DNA of 64,000 nt. It comes from Azomonas agilis. Its GTDB lineage: Bacteria > Pseudomonadota > Gammaproteobacteria > Pseudomonadales > Pseudomonadaceae. Position 1 is the first letter of the stretch; the number at the start of each line of letters is the position of its first letter. Under the pieces are notes generated by a model. That model did no database searches. It saw only the letters and a program-made list of their open reading frames with translations, and was not told the DNA's origin. The translations under genes were made by a program, and so were the position numbers. This document shows positions 47,003-55,739 of this stretch, piece after piece. Location of the stretch: positions 103,348 through 167,347 of the forward strand of contig NZ_VLKG01000008.1 in the NCBI RefSeq assembly GCF_007830255.1, read 5' to 3'.

Positions 47003-48036
47003 ATGGATGGTGGTTACTCATTGCAACCTTGAGTTGTTCTTTGTTGCTGACCGGCGGTTTGCGTCACTATGCGCTCTCGGCTCAGCGTTTGATGGATGTG
47101 CCCAATGCACGCAGTGCCCATTCCACGCCTACACCTCGGGGGGGTGGTGTGGCGATTGCGGTTAGTTTCTTACTGGCCTTGTTCCCCGTGTTATATTGGG
47201 AGCCCAGCTTAGAATATTTAGTTTGGGCTCTGTTTGGTGCAGGTTTAGGTGTAGCGCTGCTGGGTTTTTTAGATGATCACGGGCATATCGCCGCTCGTTG
47301 GCGTTTATTGGGCCACTTTATTGCAGCAGGATGGGCTTTATATTGGTTGCAAGGCTTTCCTCCTTTATCTTTGGCCGGTTGGGTGGTGGATTTAGGGTGG
47401 ATTGGAAACCTACTGGCAGCGGTGTATTTGGTGTGGCTGCTCAACCTGTACAACTTTATGGATGGTTTGGATGGATTAGCCAGTGTTGAGGCTATCTTTG
47501 TTTGCTTAGGCAGCGCTCTGATTTTCGTGGGTTCCAGTAATCATTGGGCCTTAGTGGTTCCTGAGCTGTTGCTGGCTTGTGCAGTGGCTGGTTTTTTATT
47601 TTGGAATGCCCCGCCTGCCCGCATTTTTATGGGTGATGCCGGCAGTGGGTTTCTGGGAATCAGCCTTGGTATTTTATCCATACAGGCCGCCAAGCAAGCT
47701 CCAGAGCTTTTATGGAGCTGGCTGATTTTATTGGGTGTTTTTATTGTCGATGCCACTTTAACCTTACTGCGGCGGCTGTTTTTAGGGGAAAAGCTGTATC
47801 AAGCCCATTGTCGCCACGCATACCAGTATGCCGCTCGTTATTACGGTGGACATTTACCCGTGACCTTAGGGGTAAGTTTGATCAACCTGTTCTGGTTGCT
47901 GCCGCTAGCCTGTGCAGTTGGTTGGGGTTATGTGGAAGGCTTGGTTGGGCTCGTTATTGCCTATATTCCCTTAATTGCACTGGCCTTGCGCTTTAGGGCT
48001 GGACTGCCAGAGCAGTCGGGTTCCAAGACAGGTTAA
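46999..48036 (+). CDS. wbpL: WbpL-like UDP-HexNAc:undecaprenyl-phosphate transferase
   Basis: 345 aa multi-spanning inner-membrane protein of the MraY/WecA family, which starts O-antigen chains by putting a HexNAc-phosphate on undecaprenyl phosphate. Marks are PNARSAHSTPTPRGGGVAI in the N-terminal loop, LLGFLDDHGHIAAR, NLYNFMDGLDGLAS (catalytic Asp region), and FMGDAGSGFLG. It is between WbpV and WbpM genes. About 10-11 helices. Confidence 0.85.
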   Translation: MNGWWLLIATLSCSLLLTGGLRHYALSAQRLMDVPNARSAHSTPTPRGGGVAIAVSFLLALFPVLYWEPSLEYLVWALFGAGLGVALLGFLDDHGHIAARWRLLGHFIAAGWALYWLQGFPPLSLAGWVVDLGWIGNLLAAVYLVWLLNLYNFMDGLDGLASVEAIFVCLGSALIFVGSSNHWALVVPELLLACAVAGFLFWNAPPARIFMGDAGSGFLGISLGILSIQAAKQAPELLWSWLILLGVFIVDATLTLLRRLFLGEKLYQAHCRHAYQYAARYYGGHLPVTLGVSLINLFWLLPLACAVGWGYVEGLVGLVIAYIPLIALALRFRAGLPEQSGSKTG

Positions 48037-48082
48037 AATATGGTCAGGTTTTCCCGACTCTTGGAGTGCGGATCAAAAATTC

Positions 48083-50134
48083 ATGATTAGAGAGCGTCTG
48101 CTGGGGTTACCTAGGCAACACAAGCGCCTGTTACAAGTCATCACGGATGTGTTGCTGGTGTGGTTAGCCCTGTGGCTGGCTTTTTACATCCGGTTAGGCT
48201 CGTCCGAGCAGATTGAGCCCTTGGGCGGGCATGCTTGGTTATTTGTCGCCGCTCCTGTTGTGAGCATTCCGCTGTTTATTCGTTTAGGTCTCTACCGAGC
48301 TGTATTGCGTTATTTAGGCAGTGATGCTCTGTGGGTTATCGCTAAAGCGGTGACCCTATCATCCCTATTATTAGCCTTGCTGGTGTATTGGTATCGAGAT
48401 GCTCCAGCCTTAGTACCGCGCTCCATGATTTTTAATTACTGGTGGCTGAGTTTAGTGCTCATCGGCAGCCTGCGCTTACTGATGCGCCAATACTTTTTAG
48501 GGGACTGGTATAGCGTAGGTTTGAGTATTCCCTTTATCAATCGCGTGGACAGCCTACCGCGTGTAGCTATTTACGGCGCAGGATCAGCCGGGAATCAGTT
48601 GGTGGTTGCCTTGCGTATGGGGCAGTTTTTGCGCCCTATGGCTTTTATTGATGATGACGAACATCTGAGTAACCGCATGATTTCAGGTTTGCGGGTTTAT
48701 CACCCTCAGCACCTCCAACAAATGCTGGAAGATACGGGTGTTACCGAAGTCTTGCTGGCCTTGCCTTCGGTGACCCATCAGCGGCGGCGACAGATTTTAG
48801 CAGCGCTGGAAGCTTATCCGGTGCGGGTGCGCTCTGTGCCTAATTTATCTGAGCTGGCCAGTGGTCGAGTGCGGCTGCAAGATTTGCAGGAGGTAGATGT
48901 CCCTGATCTCTTGGGACGAGACTCTGTAGAGCCGCGCATCGACTTATTTGAGCGCTGCATTCGTAACCGGGTGGTGATGGTTACTGGAGCAGGAGGCTCT
49001 ATTGGTTCGGAGCTGTGCCGTCAAATTGCGGGACATCAACCGAAAGCGCTGATTTTGTTTGAGCACAGTGAATTCAACCTATACAGCATCCACCGAGAAC
49101 TTAAGGAGTTTCTTAAGTTACAGGAGCAGCCCTGTCAGTTAGTGCCGATTTTAGGCTCGGTGCGTAATCCCGTGCGCTTGTTGGACGTGATGCGAACTTG
49201 GGGCGTGGAAACGCTATACCATGCCGCTGCTTATAAGCATGTACCTATGGTGGAGCACAACGTCAGCGAAGGGATTTTGAATAATGTCTTCGGTACGCTG
49301 TACACGGCTGAGGCAGCGATTCAAGCTAATGTCCGCCACTTTGTACTGATCTCTACGGATAAGGCCGTGCGTCCCACCAACGTCATGGGCAGCACTAAGC
49401 GCCTGTCGGAAATGGTGTTGCAGGCGCTAAGCCGCGAGTTGGCTCCTATTTTGTTGGACGATAAAGACGTTCACCAAGTGAATAAAACCCACTTTACCAT
49501 CGTGCGTTTTGGCAATGTATTGGGCTCGTCAGGCTCGGTGATTCCCTTATTTCGTGAACAAATTCGTCGCGGTGGGCCTGTTACTGTGACTCACTCAGAG
49601 ATCACCCGCTATTTTATGACCATTCCTGAGGCCGCTCAGTTAGTGATACAGGCGGGCGCTTTAGGGCGCGGAGGTGAGGTCTTTGTGCTCAATATGGGCG
49701 AGCCGGTGCGGATTGCGGATTTGGCAACCAAGATGATCCGTCTGTCTGGGTTTACCCTGCGTGATGAGCGCAATCCTCAGGGGGACATTGCGATTGAGTT
49801 CACCGGCTTACGTCCCGGTGAAAAGCTGTATGAAGAGCTGTTAATCGGCGACAACACAACCCCTACCGAGCATCCTATGATTTTGTGTGCCCACGAAGAG
49901 CACCTACCTTGGGAAGCCTTCCGTCAGGTTCTGCTTGAGTTGCGGCAGGCCATTAACGAAGACGATTTTGTGCGTACCCGTGCGATTTTGCAGGCCACCG
50001 TCTGCGGATACGTGCCTGAAGAGAATATCTTGGATCTAATCCATCAGCAGCGTCAACACGGTCAGCAAGCTCCTGCGGTACGTTGCGTCCCAGATGAGGC
50101 ACGCTTAACACCTAAATCCTCCCTACTGGATTGA
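48083..50134 (+). CDS. wbpM: WbpM-like UDP-GlcNAc 4,6-dehydratase
   Basis: 683 aa inner-membrane protein. Four or so N-terminal membrane helices are followed by two Rossmann regions: AIYGAGSAGNQLV and the NAD site VTGAGGSIGSELCRQI. The catalytic STDKAVRPTNVMGSTK has Met where most dehydratases have Tyr, as in WbpM. It makes the 4-keto-6-deoxy sugar used for QuiNAc/FucNAc in O-antigen. Start 48083 (MIRERLLGLP) is chosen over a much longer frame that would read through the wbpL-like stop; the ribosome site is weak. Confidence 0.88.
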   Translation: MIRERLLGLPRQHKRLLQVITDVLLVWLALWLAFYIRLGSSEQIEPLGGHAWLFVAAPVVSIPLFIRLGLYRAVLRYLGSDALWVIAKAVTLSSLLLALLVYWYRDAPALVPRSMIFNYWWLSLVLIGSLRLLMRQYFLGDWYSVGLSIPFINRVDSLPRVAIYGAGSAGNQLVVALRMGQFLRPMAFIDDDEHLSNRMISGLRVYHPQHLQQMLEDTGVTEVLLALPSVTHQRRRQILAALEAYPVRVRSVPNLSELASGRVRLQDLQEVDVPDLLGRDSVEPRIDLFERCIRNRVVMVTGAGGSIGSELCRQIAGHQPKALILFEHSEFNLYSIHRELKEFLKLQEQPCQLVPILGSVRNPVRLLDVMRTWGVETLYHAAAYKHVPMVEHNVSEGILNNVFGTLYTAEAAIQANVRHFVLISTDKAVRPTNVMGSTKRLSEMVLQALSRELAPILLDDKDVHQVNKTHFTIVRFGNVLGSSGSVIPLFREQIRRGGPVTVTHSEITRYFMTIPEAAQLVIQAGALGRGGEVFVLNMGEPVRIADLATKMIRLSGFTLRDERNPQGDIAIEFTGLRPGEKLYEELLIGDNTTPTEHPMILCAHEEHLPWEAFRQVLLELRQAINEDDFVRTRAILQATVCGYVPEENILDLIHQQRQHGQQAPAVRCVPDEARLTPKSSLLD

Positions 50135-50158
50135 GGTTCTAATGGGGAAATTCAGAAT

Positions 50159-52234
50159 ATGAGGTTATTGGGCAAGCTGATTGGACTCCTAGCGCTGCTG
50201 TTGGTTTTAGCCTTGGTGAGTCTGGGTTTTATGCTGACCTATGTGATCAACCCCAACGACTATAAAAGCCAGATTCAATACTGGATACGGGCACAAACAG
50301 GGCTGGAGCTGAGCATTGGCGGCAATATTGGTTGGAGTTTGTTTCCTTGGCTGGGATTACAGCTAGAGGATGTACACCTCAGCCGTCCGCAGGCTCCTGA
50401 GCAACCCTTTGCCCAACTGAGACACCTGCGTTTTTCAGTGCAAGTCATGCCTCTGTTACAGCAAAGACTGCGTATGCAAGCCATTGATGTGGAGGGCTTG
50501 GCTCTTAATCTGGTTCGTGATGCTCAGGGGCAGGCCAATTGGCAGCCTGTGACCGCATCAAGGGAAGAAGAGCGGGCGGCATCAGAGTTTTCGGCTCATC
50601 CAACGCAGGATGCTGGGTTCCAAGCCTATATTTTGGATGTAGAGCGTGTGCAGATTCGGGATGCCCGTATTAGGTATCAGGATTTGGCTCAAGGGCAGCA
50701 TATTGAGCTTGAAGGTATCCATCTGCTGACCGGGCCTTTACGTGAAGCCGAGGCCACGCCCATTCATCTGGAATTCCAAGGTCGTAGCCAGCAGCTGAGA
50801 TTAAACGGGCATTTAGTGCTGAATGCTCAGCTTAGGGTGCAGACGGCGTTACAGCGTTACCAACTGGAAGGCGTGCAAGCACAGGGAAACCTCTTAGCGG
50901 AGGCTTGGTTCCCGCAACCTATTGATCTGAGTATGCAGGGGCTTATCTCTGCGGATTTAAAAAACCAGCAAGCGGAATGGAGCAGCTTTCGTGTAGCGCT
51001 GAATAATTTGCGCGTGTTGGGTGATCTTAAAGCCGAACATCTGGATCGAGAACCTAGGTTTTCTGGGGCTCTATCTGTGGCCCGCTTTGATTTGAACGAG
51101 TTTTTATCTAGCCTAGGTTGGACTCCCGCCCAAAGCCTTCCTCCTTCGGCACTGAGAAGTGTAGAGGCGGTGATACAGGGCAGTGCTACAGAACATCAGC
51201 TAAATTTAGAGCACATTCGCTTCCAAGTGGATGGGCAAAGCCTAGAGGCTCAGTTAGCACTTAATGGGTTGGAGGCACGGCCTAGGTTGCAACTGGATCT
51301 GCGCGGTGATGCTATTAATGGCAATCTGTATTCTCAGGTGGCTTCAGAGCCCAGTGCTACGCCCGAGGCGCTACAGGGATTAACCAGTAGTTTGGATGGC
51401 CCTGTACCTGAGTTGCCAAGTCAATCCCTCTGGCCAACCACTCGGTTGCCTTTGGAGTGGTTACGCTGGGATAGCCAAGTTAAATTGGCGTTGGCGCGTT
51501 TCACTCTGGGGGCTCAGGTATTTGACCAGCCGCGCTTAGAGGTCGAGGTTGAAGAAGGGCAACTAGCGCTAAAACAGATGCAAGCCCAGATGCAGGGTGG
51601 ACAGATCCATCTGCACGGGCATGTGCAGATTCCTGCCGAAGATCAGCCCATTCTTTCTGTAAGTGGCTCTATCCAGCAAGTTCCGATTGAGTATTTACTG
51701 GGCCCGATGAAGCAAGCCGCTCCGATTTCTGGTCAGTTACAGGCCACAGGAGCATGGCAGGCACGCGGGATCAGTCTGGCCGCGTGGGCGGAGACAGTTT
51801 CAGGGTCTTTGGATTGGAGTATTACCTCTGGCCTGTTGTGGAAAGCTGGGTTAGATCAGCAACTCTGTCGCGCCATCGCCGCTGAACAACGAACGGCTTT
51901 AACTCAAGTCCTGCAACCCACCGATATCGCTTTTCGTAGCTTGAGTGGGCAGGTGCTGATGGAACAAGGTTTAGGTCGTATGCAGAACATACGTCTTGAG
52001 GCTCCTGGATTGTTAGCCACAGGGGAGGGGCGTGTGTTTATACCGACTTTGGGAGCTGATTATTATCTGACCGCCCAGTTGGAGGGCTTGAGCCGCCTGC
52101 CGGATGCCGCTTGCCAACAACAAGGATCTACAGCCTCTAAGCTCAGTTGGCCTTTGCATTGCCGTGGCCCTTTAGTGATGGGTGTGCGAGGCTGTCGTAT
52201 CGAAGAGCCTCCTTTAGAGCCCCCTGCTTCCTGA
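50159..52234 (+). CDS. asmA: AsmA family protein
   Basis: 691 aa inner-membrane anchored protein with an N-terminal helix at about residues 5-28 and a long periplasmic beta-rich body, ending with the AsmA C-terminal region (LEAPGLLATGEGRVFIPT). AsmA-like proteins are bridge-like lipid transporters or affect outer-membrane protein assembly. Hydrophobic N-terminus MRLLGKLIGLLALLLVLALV. It is followed by mutY 17 bases later, matching pseudomonad order. No good ribosome site was seen before ATG 50159. Confidence 0.86.
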   Translation: MRLLGKLIGLLALLLVLALVSLGFMLTYVINPNDYKSQIQYWIRAQTGLELSIGGNIGWSLFPWLGLQLEDVHLSRPQAPEQPFAQLRHLRFSVQVMPLLQQRLRMQAIDVEGLALNLVRDAQGQANWQPVTASREEERAASEFSAHPTQDAGFQAYILDVERVQIRDARIRYQDLAQGQHIELEGIHLLTGPLREAEATPIHLEFQGRSQQLRLNGHLVLNAQLRVQTALQRYQLEGVQAQGNLLAEAWFPQPIDLSMQGLISADLKNQQAEWSSFRVALNNLRVLGDLKAEHLDREPRFSGALSVARFDLNEFLSSLGWTPAQSLPPSALRSVEAVIQGSATEHQLNLEHIRFQVDGQSLEAQLALNGLEARPRLQLDLRGDAINGNLYSQVASEPSATPEALQGLTSSLDGPVPELPSQSLWPTTRLPLEWLRWDSQVKLALARFTLGAQVFDQPRLEVEVEEGQLALKQMQAQMQGGQIHLHGHVQIPAEDQPILSVSGSIQQVPIEYLLGPMKQAAPISGQLQATGAWQARGISLAAWAETVSGSLDWSITSGLLWKAGLDQQLCRAIAAEQRTALTQVLQPTDIAFRSLSGQVLMEQGLGRMQNIRLEAPGLLATGEGRVFIPTLGADYYLTAQLEGLSRLPDAACQQQGSTASKLSWPLHCRGPLVMGVRGCRIEEPPLEPPAS

Positions 52235-52251
52235 ATGCATCAATAGGCACT

Positions 52252-53319
52252 ATGCGCGAAACAGATTTTAGTGAACGAGTGCTGGACTGGTTTGATCAGC
52301 ATGGTCGTAAAAACCTACCTTGGCAGCAAGAGATTACCCCGTATCGGGTTTGGGTTTCTGAGATCATGCTGCAACAAACGCAAGTGGCTACCGTATTGGA
52401 TTATTACCAGCGTTTTATGGCCACGCTGCCGGATTTAAAAGCCTTGGCTGAGGCTCCAGAGGATGAGGTATTACATCTGTGGACAGGCCTTGGTTATTAC
52501 AGCCGTGCGCGCAATTTGCATAAGACCGCCCACATCTTAATGCAGCAATACGAGGGAAATTTTCCTGCCTCAGTGGAGCAATTAGAAGCCTTGCCCGGTA
52601 TCGGTCGCTCAACCGCTGGTGCTATTGCCAGTATTGCTCTGGGGATGCGCGCTCCAATTTTAGACGGTAACGTCAAACGGGTTTTAAGCCGCCACTGGGC
52701 TGTAGAAGGCTACCCGGGAGAAAGCGCGGTTGCTCGGCAACTCTGGGATTTAGCGGAGCGGCTTACCCCCACAGAGCGGGTGAATCATTACACTCAAGCC
52801 ATGATGGATCTGGGTGCTACGCTGTGTACTCGGACTAAGCCTAGTTGTTTGCTGTGCCCTGTGGTTGCTTCTTGTAAGGCCCATATTTTGGGGCGCGAGC
52901 AGGATTTCCCAACGCCCAAACCGCGGCAAACCGTACCTCAAAAGCATGTGGTCATGCCGTTGCTGGTGGATGCACAGGGCTGCATTTTGCTGTATCGCCG
53001 TCCCTCGACAGGCTTATGGGGTGGTTTATGGAGTTTGCCTGAGTTGGAGAGCCTTAGCGCCTTACCTCTGTGGGCGCAGCGTCATGGAATAACCTTAGGT
53101 TTGCAACAGCCCTTGGCAGAGATCAGCCATAGGTTTAGCCATTTTCAATTACAGATTGAGCCTTGGCTGGTTCAGGTAGAAGCGGCCGCAGTGGGCATAG
53201 CTGAGGCCGACTGGCTTTGGTATAACATAAAACAGCCCCCACGCTTGGGGCTGGCTGCTCCCGTTAAAACCTTATTAAAACGGGTCACTCACCATATCGA
53301 CCAAGGAACAGCAGCATGA
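52252..53319 (+). CDS. mutY: A/G-specific adenine glycosylase
   Basis: 355 aa base-excision repair enzyme removing A opposite 8-oxoG. Helix-hairpin-helix [20 protein letters not shown] with the catalytic-region DGNVKRVL, the Fe-S loop C-x6-C-x2-C-x5-C in [18 protein letters not shown], and a NUDIX-like C-terminal domain. Start 52252 gives [15 protein letters not shown]; an extension to 52147 would overlap the asmA end. It overlaps yggX by 4 bases (ATGA). Confidence 0.95.
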   Translation: MRETDFSERVLDWFDQHGRKNLPWQQEITPYRVWVSEIMLQQTQVATVLDYYQRFMATLPDLKALAEAPEDEVLHLWTGLGYYSRARNLHKTAHILMQQYEGNFPASVEQLEALPGIGRSTAGAIASIALGMRAPILDGNVKRVLSRHWAVEGYPGESAVARQLWDLAERLTPTERVNHYTQAMMDLGATLCTRTKPSCLLCPVVASCKAHILGREQDFPTPKPRQTVPQKHVVMPLLVDAQGCILLYRRPSTGLWGGLWSLPELESLSALPLWAQRHGITLGLQQPLAEISHRFSHFQLQIEPWLVQVEAAAVGIAEADWLWYNIKQPPRLGLAAPVKTLLKRVTHHIDQGTAA

Positions 53320-53588
53320 GCCGCACCGTATTTTGCCGTAAACATAAACAAGATTTACCTGGACTCGCTCAGCCCCCTTTTCCGGGCCCAAAAGGTCAGG
53401 ATATTTATGAGCATATATCCCTACAGGCATGGGAGGAATGGCAAAAGCATCAAACCATGCTGATTAATGAGCGGCGTCTGAATTTAGTTCAGCCAGAACA
53501 TCGGAAATTCCTGCAAGAGGAAATGGGGAAATTCTTTTCAGGAGAGGACTATGCGCAGGCCGAAGGCTATGTAGCCCCTAAAGATTAG
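53316..53588 (+). CDS. yggX: YggX, probable Fe(II)-trafficking protein
   Basis: 90 aa protein of the YggX family, linked to iron handling and oxidative protection of Fe-S proteins. Start [17 protein letters not shown] with the conserved cysteine at 7, then [16 protein letters not shown] and [16 protein letters not shown]. It is coupled to mutY by an ATGA overlap, as in E. coli and pseudomonads. Next gene 4 bases downstream. Confidence 0.95.
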   Translation: MSRTVFCRKHKQDLPGLAQPPFPGPKGQDIYEHISLQAWEEWQKHQTMLINERRLNLVQPEHRKFLQEEMGKFFSGEDYAQAEGYVAPKD

Positions 53589-53591
53589 GCT

Positions 53592-54230
53592 ATGCGCATG
53601 AAAACAAAGGCTTTGGGGCTATGGGTTGCCTTATTGGTACTGATCCTTGGGGTGGGGATGAGTCTGTATCAAGTGCTAAATAGCCCTCGGCCGCCGGAAT
53701 ACGCGGATCAGCTCGCCGCTGGTATTGTGTTGCTACCCCAAAGGCGTGAAATCCCGAATCTATCCTTTATTACCCATCAACAGCAGCCCCTACAGACTGC
53801 TGATCTTAAAGGGCACTGGAGTCTCGTTTTTTTCGGCTACAGTTTTTGCCCGGATATTTGTCCCACGACCTTGAGCGATTTACGCCGTCTGTATCAGCAA
53901 CTCCCTCAAGCAACCCGTGAGCAGTTGCGAGTTTTTCTGGTGACGGTTGATCCTCAGCGGGATACGCCGGAGCAATTGGAGGGTTACCTAAAATACTTCA
54001 GCCCAGACTTTACCGGGCTGACGGGGGATTTAGCGGATATTCAAAGGCTGTCGGCGGTCTTAGGTATTCCCTTTATTCCGGGTGATACAGGCAAACCGGG
54101 CTACACGGTAGACCACAGTGCCAATCTAGCCCTGATTGATCCTGAGGGATATGCACGGGGGTTTGTGCGGGCTCCTATACGGCTGGAGCCGTTGGTTAAG
54201 CAGCTACCGACACTGATGAGCCATCCCTAA
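53592..54230 (+). CDS. SCO1/SenC family copper-binding thioredoxin-like protein
   Basis: 212 aa with one N-terminal membrane helix (residues about 6-28) and a periplasmic thioredoxin fold. The copper motif is present as FCPDICPTTLSDL (CxxxC), with the third ligand His in the later YTVDHSANLALID. SCO proteins deliver copper to cytochrome oxidase or keep its thiols reduced. No oxidase genes are nearby. The gene starts 4 bases after yggX, so co-transcription is likely. A possible alternative start exists at MKTKALG two codons later. Confidence 0.87.
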   Translation: MRMKTKALGLWVALLVLILGVGMSLYQVLNSPRPPEYADQLAAGIVLLPQRREIPNLSFITHQQQPLQTADLKGHWSLVFFGYSFCPDICPTTLSDLRRLYQQLPQATREQLRVFLVTVDPQRDTPEQLEGYLKYFSPDFTGLTGDLADIQRLSAVLGIPFIPGDTGKPGYTVDHSANLALIDPEGYARGFVRAPIRLEPLVKQLPTLMSHP

Positions 54231-54294
54231 CGCACAGAATGTCAACCCGAGCGCAGAATAAGGTAAAAATGCCGTAAATCCCCTTTCCGATTGG

Positions 54295-54326
54295 AATGAG
54301 ACTGCTTAAGGTTCAGTCCTCTCATT
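54295..54326. promoter_or_regulatory. Bulged inverted repeat just before mdtA
   Basis: AATGAGACTG (54295-54304) pairs with CAGTC and TCATT on the far side (54314-54326), broken by a CTC bulge, around a CTTAAGGTT loop. It lies 22 bases before the mdtA-like start and may be an operator or leader hairpin of the efflux operon. No good ribosome site follows. Confidence 0.35.
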
Positions 54327-54347
54327 AGAAGACCGAATTTTATCTCC

Positions 54348-55739
54348 ATGTCCGAATCCAAAGCTCCTTCAGCGCCGAGATCTAAGCGCTGGATACTGCT
54401 GCTCTTAATAGTGGTTGGTGCGGCTGTGCCGCTTTGGTGGTATTGGCCCGCCCTGTACCCACAGATTCAATCCTTGATGGGAGGGGCTAATCAAACAAAC
54501 CCTACCGCAGGACAACCCGCACCCGGTGGGCCACCCAATGGTGGTGGGCCAAGAGCCGGTGGCCCCGGAGGGCCGGGTGGCCCGGGTGGGCGCGGTGGCT
54601 TTAATACGCCGGTTCCTGTGCGGGTAACCCCCGTTGAACAAGGCCCCTTCGAGGTGTTTTACAAAGCCTTGGGTACCGTAACACCTTTGAATGTAGTGAA
54701 CGTGCGCACTCGGGTTGCTGGTGAGTTGGTCAAAATCAACTTTACCGAAGGACAAAAAGTTAAAGCAGGCGATCTATTGGCCGTGATTGATCCAAGGCCC
54801 TATCAAATTGCGCTAAAACAAGCTCAGGGCACATTGGCACAAAACCAAGCCTTACTGCGCAATGCTCAGCTTAATGTCAATCGCTACCGCAAGCTGCATG
54901 CCGAAGACAGCATTGCTAAACAAACCCTCGACACTCAAGAGGCTGAGGCTTCGCAGTATCAAGGAATGATTGCTGCCAACCAAGCAGCAGTGGATGAGGC
55001 GCGTCTAAACCTTGATTACACTCAGATCCGTGCCCCTATTGAAGGGCGTTTAGGGTTACGTCAGTTAGATATTGGCAACCTACTGTCGGCAAACGATACC
55101 ACGGCTTTAGTCGTCATCACTCAAACCCAGCCCACTAACATTGAGTTTACCCTGCCCGAAGGCGACTTGATGCCGGTGATTAGCCGTTTTCGTCAAGGAG
55201 AGCGGTTGATAGTACAAGCTTGGGATCGCAGTGAGCGCATGCTGCTTGGTGAGGGCGTGTTACAGAGTTTAGATAACCAAATTGACGTTACTACCGGCAC
55301 TTTGCGCCTAAAGGGCCGTTTTGCGAACGAGCAAGAGCTGTTATTACCCAACCAATTTATCAATGTGCGTTTACGAGTGGAGAAGCTGGATCAAGCGACT
55401 TTAATTCCCTCAGCCGCAATTCAATATGGCGCTCAAGGTACCTTCGTTTATGTGGTGAACGGGCGTGATGAGGTGGAACTACGAGTCTTAGAGTTGGGCG
55501 CCAGTGATGGGGCGCGCACCGTGGTTAAACAGGGTATCCAGCCGGGTGAGCGGGTGGTTGTTGAGGGCACAGAGCGTCTGAAGTTGGGCAATAAGGTTGA
55601 GGTGGTGGGGGATAGCTCAAACCCTACGGCTCCTCGTCCTGCACGGGCTAACCGTCCAGCCGGTGAGGAGGGCGCTCAGGCTAACGGGCCGCGAGTACGG
55701 CCAGAAGGCGCACCATCAGGGGAGCGCCCAGCGCGATGA
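54348..55739 (+). CDS. mdtA: MdtA-like RND efflux membrane fusion protein
   Basis: 463 aa periplasmic adaptor of a tripartite efflux pump. An N-terminal membrane anchor ([19 protein letters not shown]) is followed by a Gly/Pro-rich linker at about residues 44-85 ([20 protein letters not shown] in part), then the barrel-sandwich and hairpin domains ([20 protein letters not shown] as core) and ending in a charged Arg/Pro/Glu tail. The linker is unusually long for this family. The operon then encodes two RND pumps, the MdtBC type, and overlaps mdtB by 4 bases. Substrates are unknown. Confidence 0.88.
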   Translation: MSESKAPSAPRSKRWILLLLIVVGAAVPLWWYWPALYPQIQSLMGGANQTNPTAGQPAPGGPPNGGGPRAGGPGGPGGPGGRGGFNTPVPVRVTPVEQGPFEVFYKALGTVTPLNVVNVRTRVAGELVKINFTEGQKVKAGDLLAVIDPRPYQIALKQAQGTLAQNQALLRNAQLNVNRYRKLHAEDSIAKQTLDTQEAEASQYQGMIAANQAAVDEARLNLDYTQIRAPIEGRLGLRQLDIGNLLSANDTTALVVITQTQPTNIEFTLPEGDLMPVISRFRQGERLIVQAWDRSERMLLGEGVLQSLDNQIDVTTGTLRLKGRFANEQELLLPNQFINVRLRVEKLDQATLIPSAAIQYGAQGTFVYVVNGRDEVELRVLELGASDGARTVVKQGIQPGERVVVEGTERLKLGNKVEVVGDSSNPTAPRPARANRPAGEEGAQANGPRVRPEGAPSGERPAR

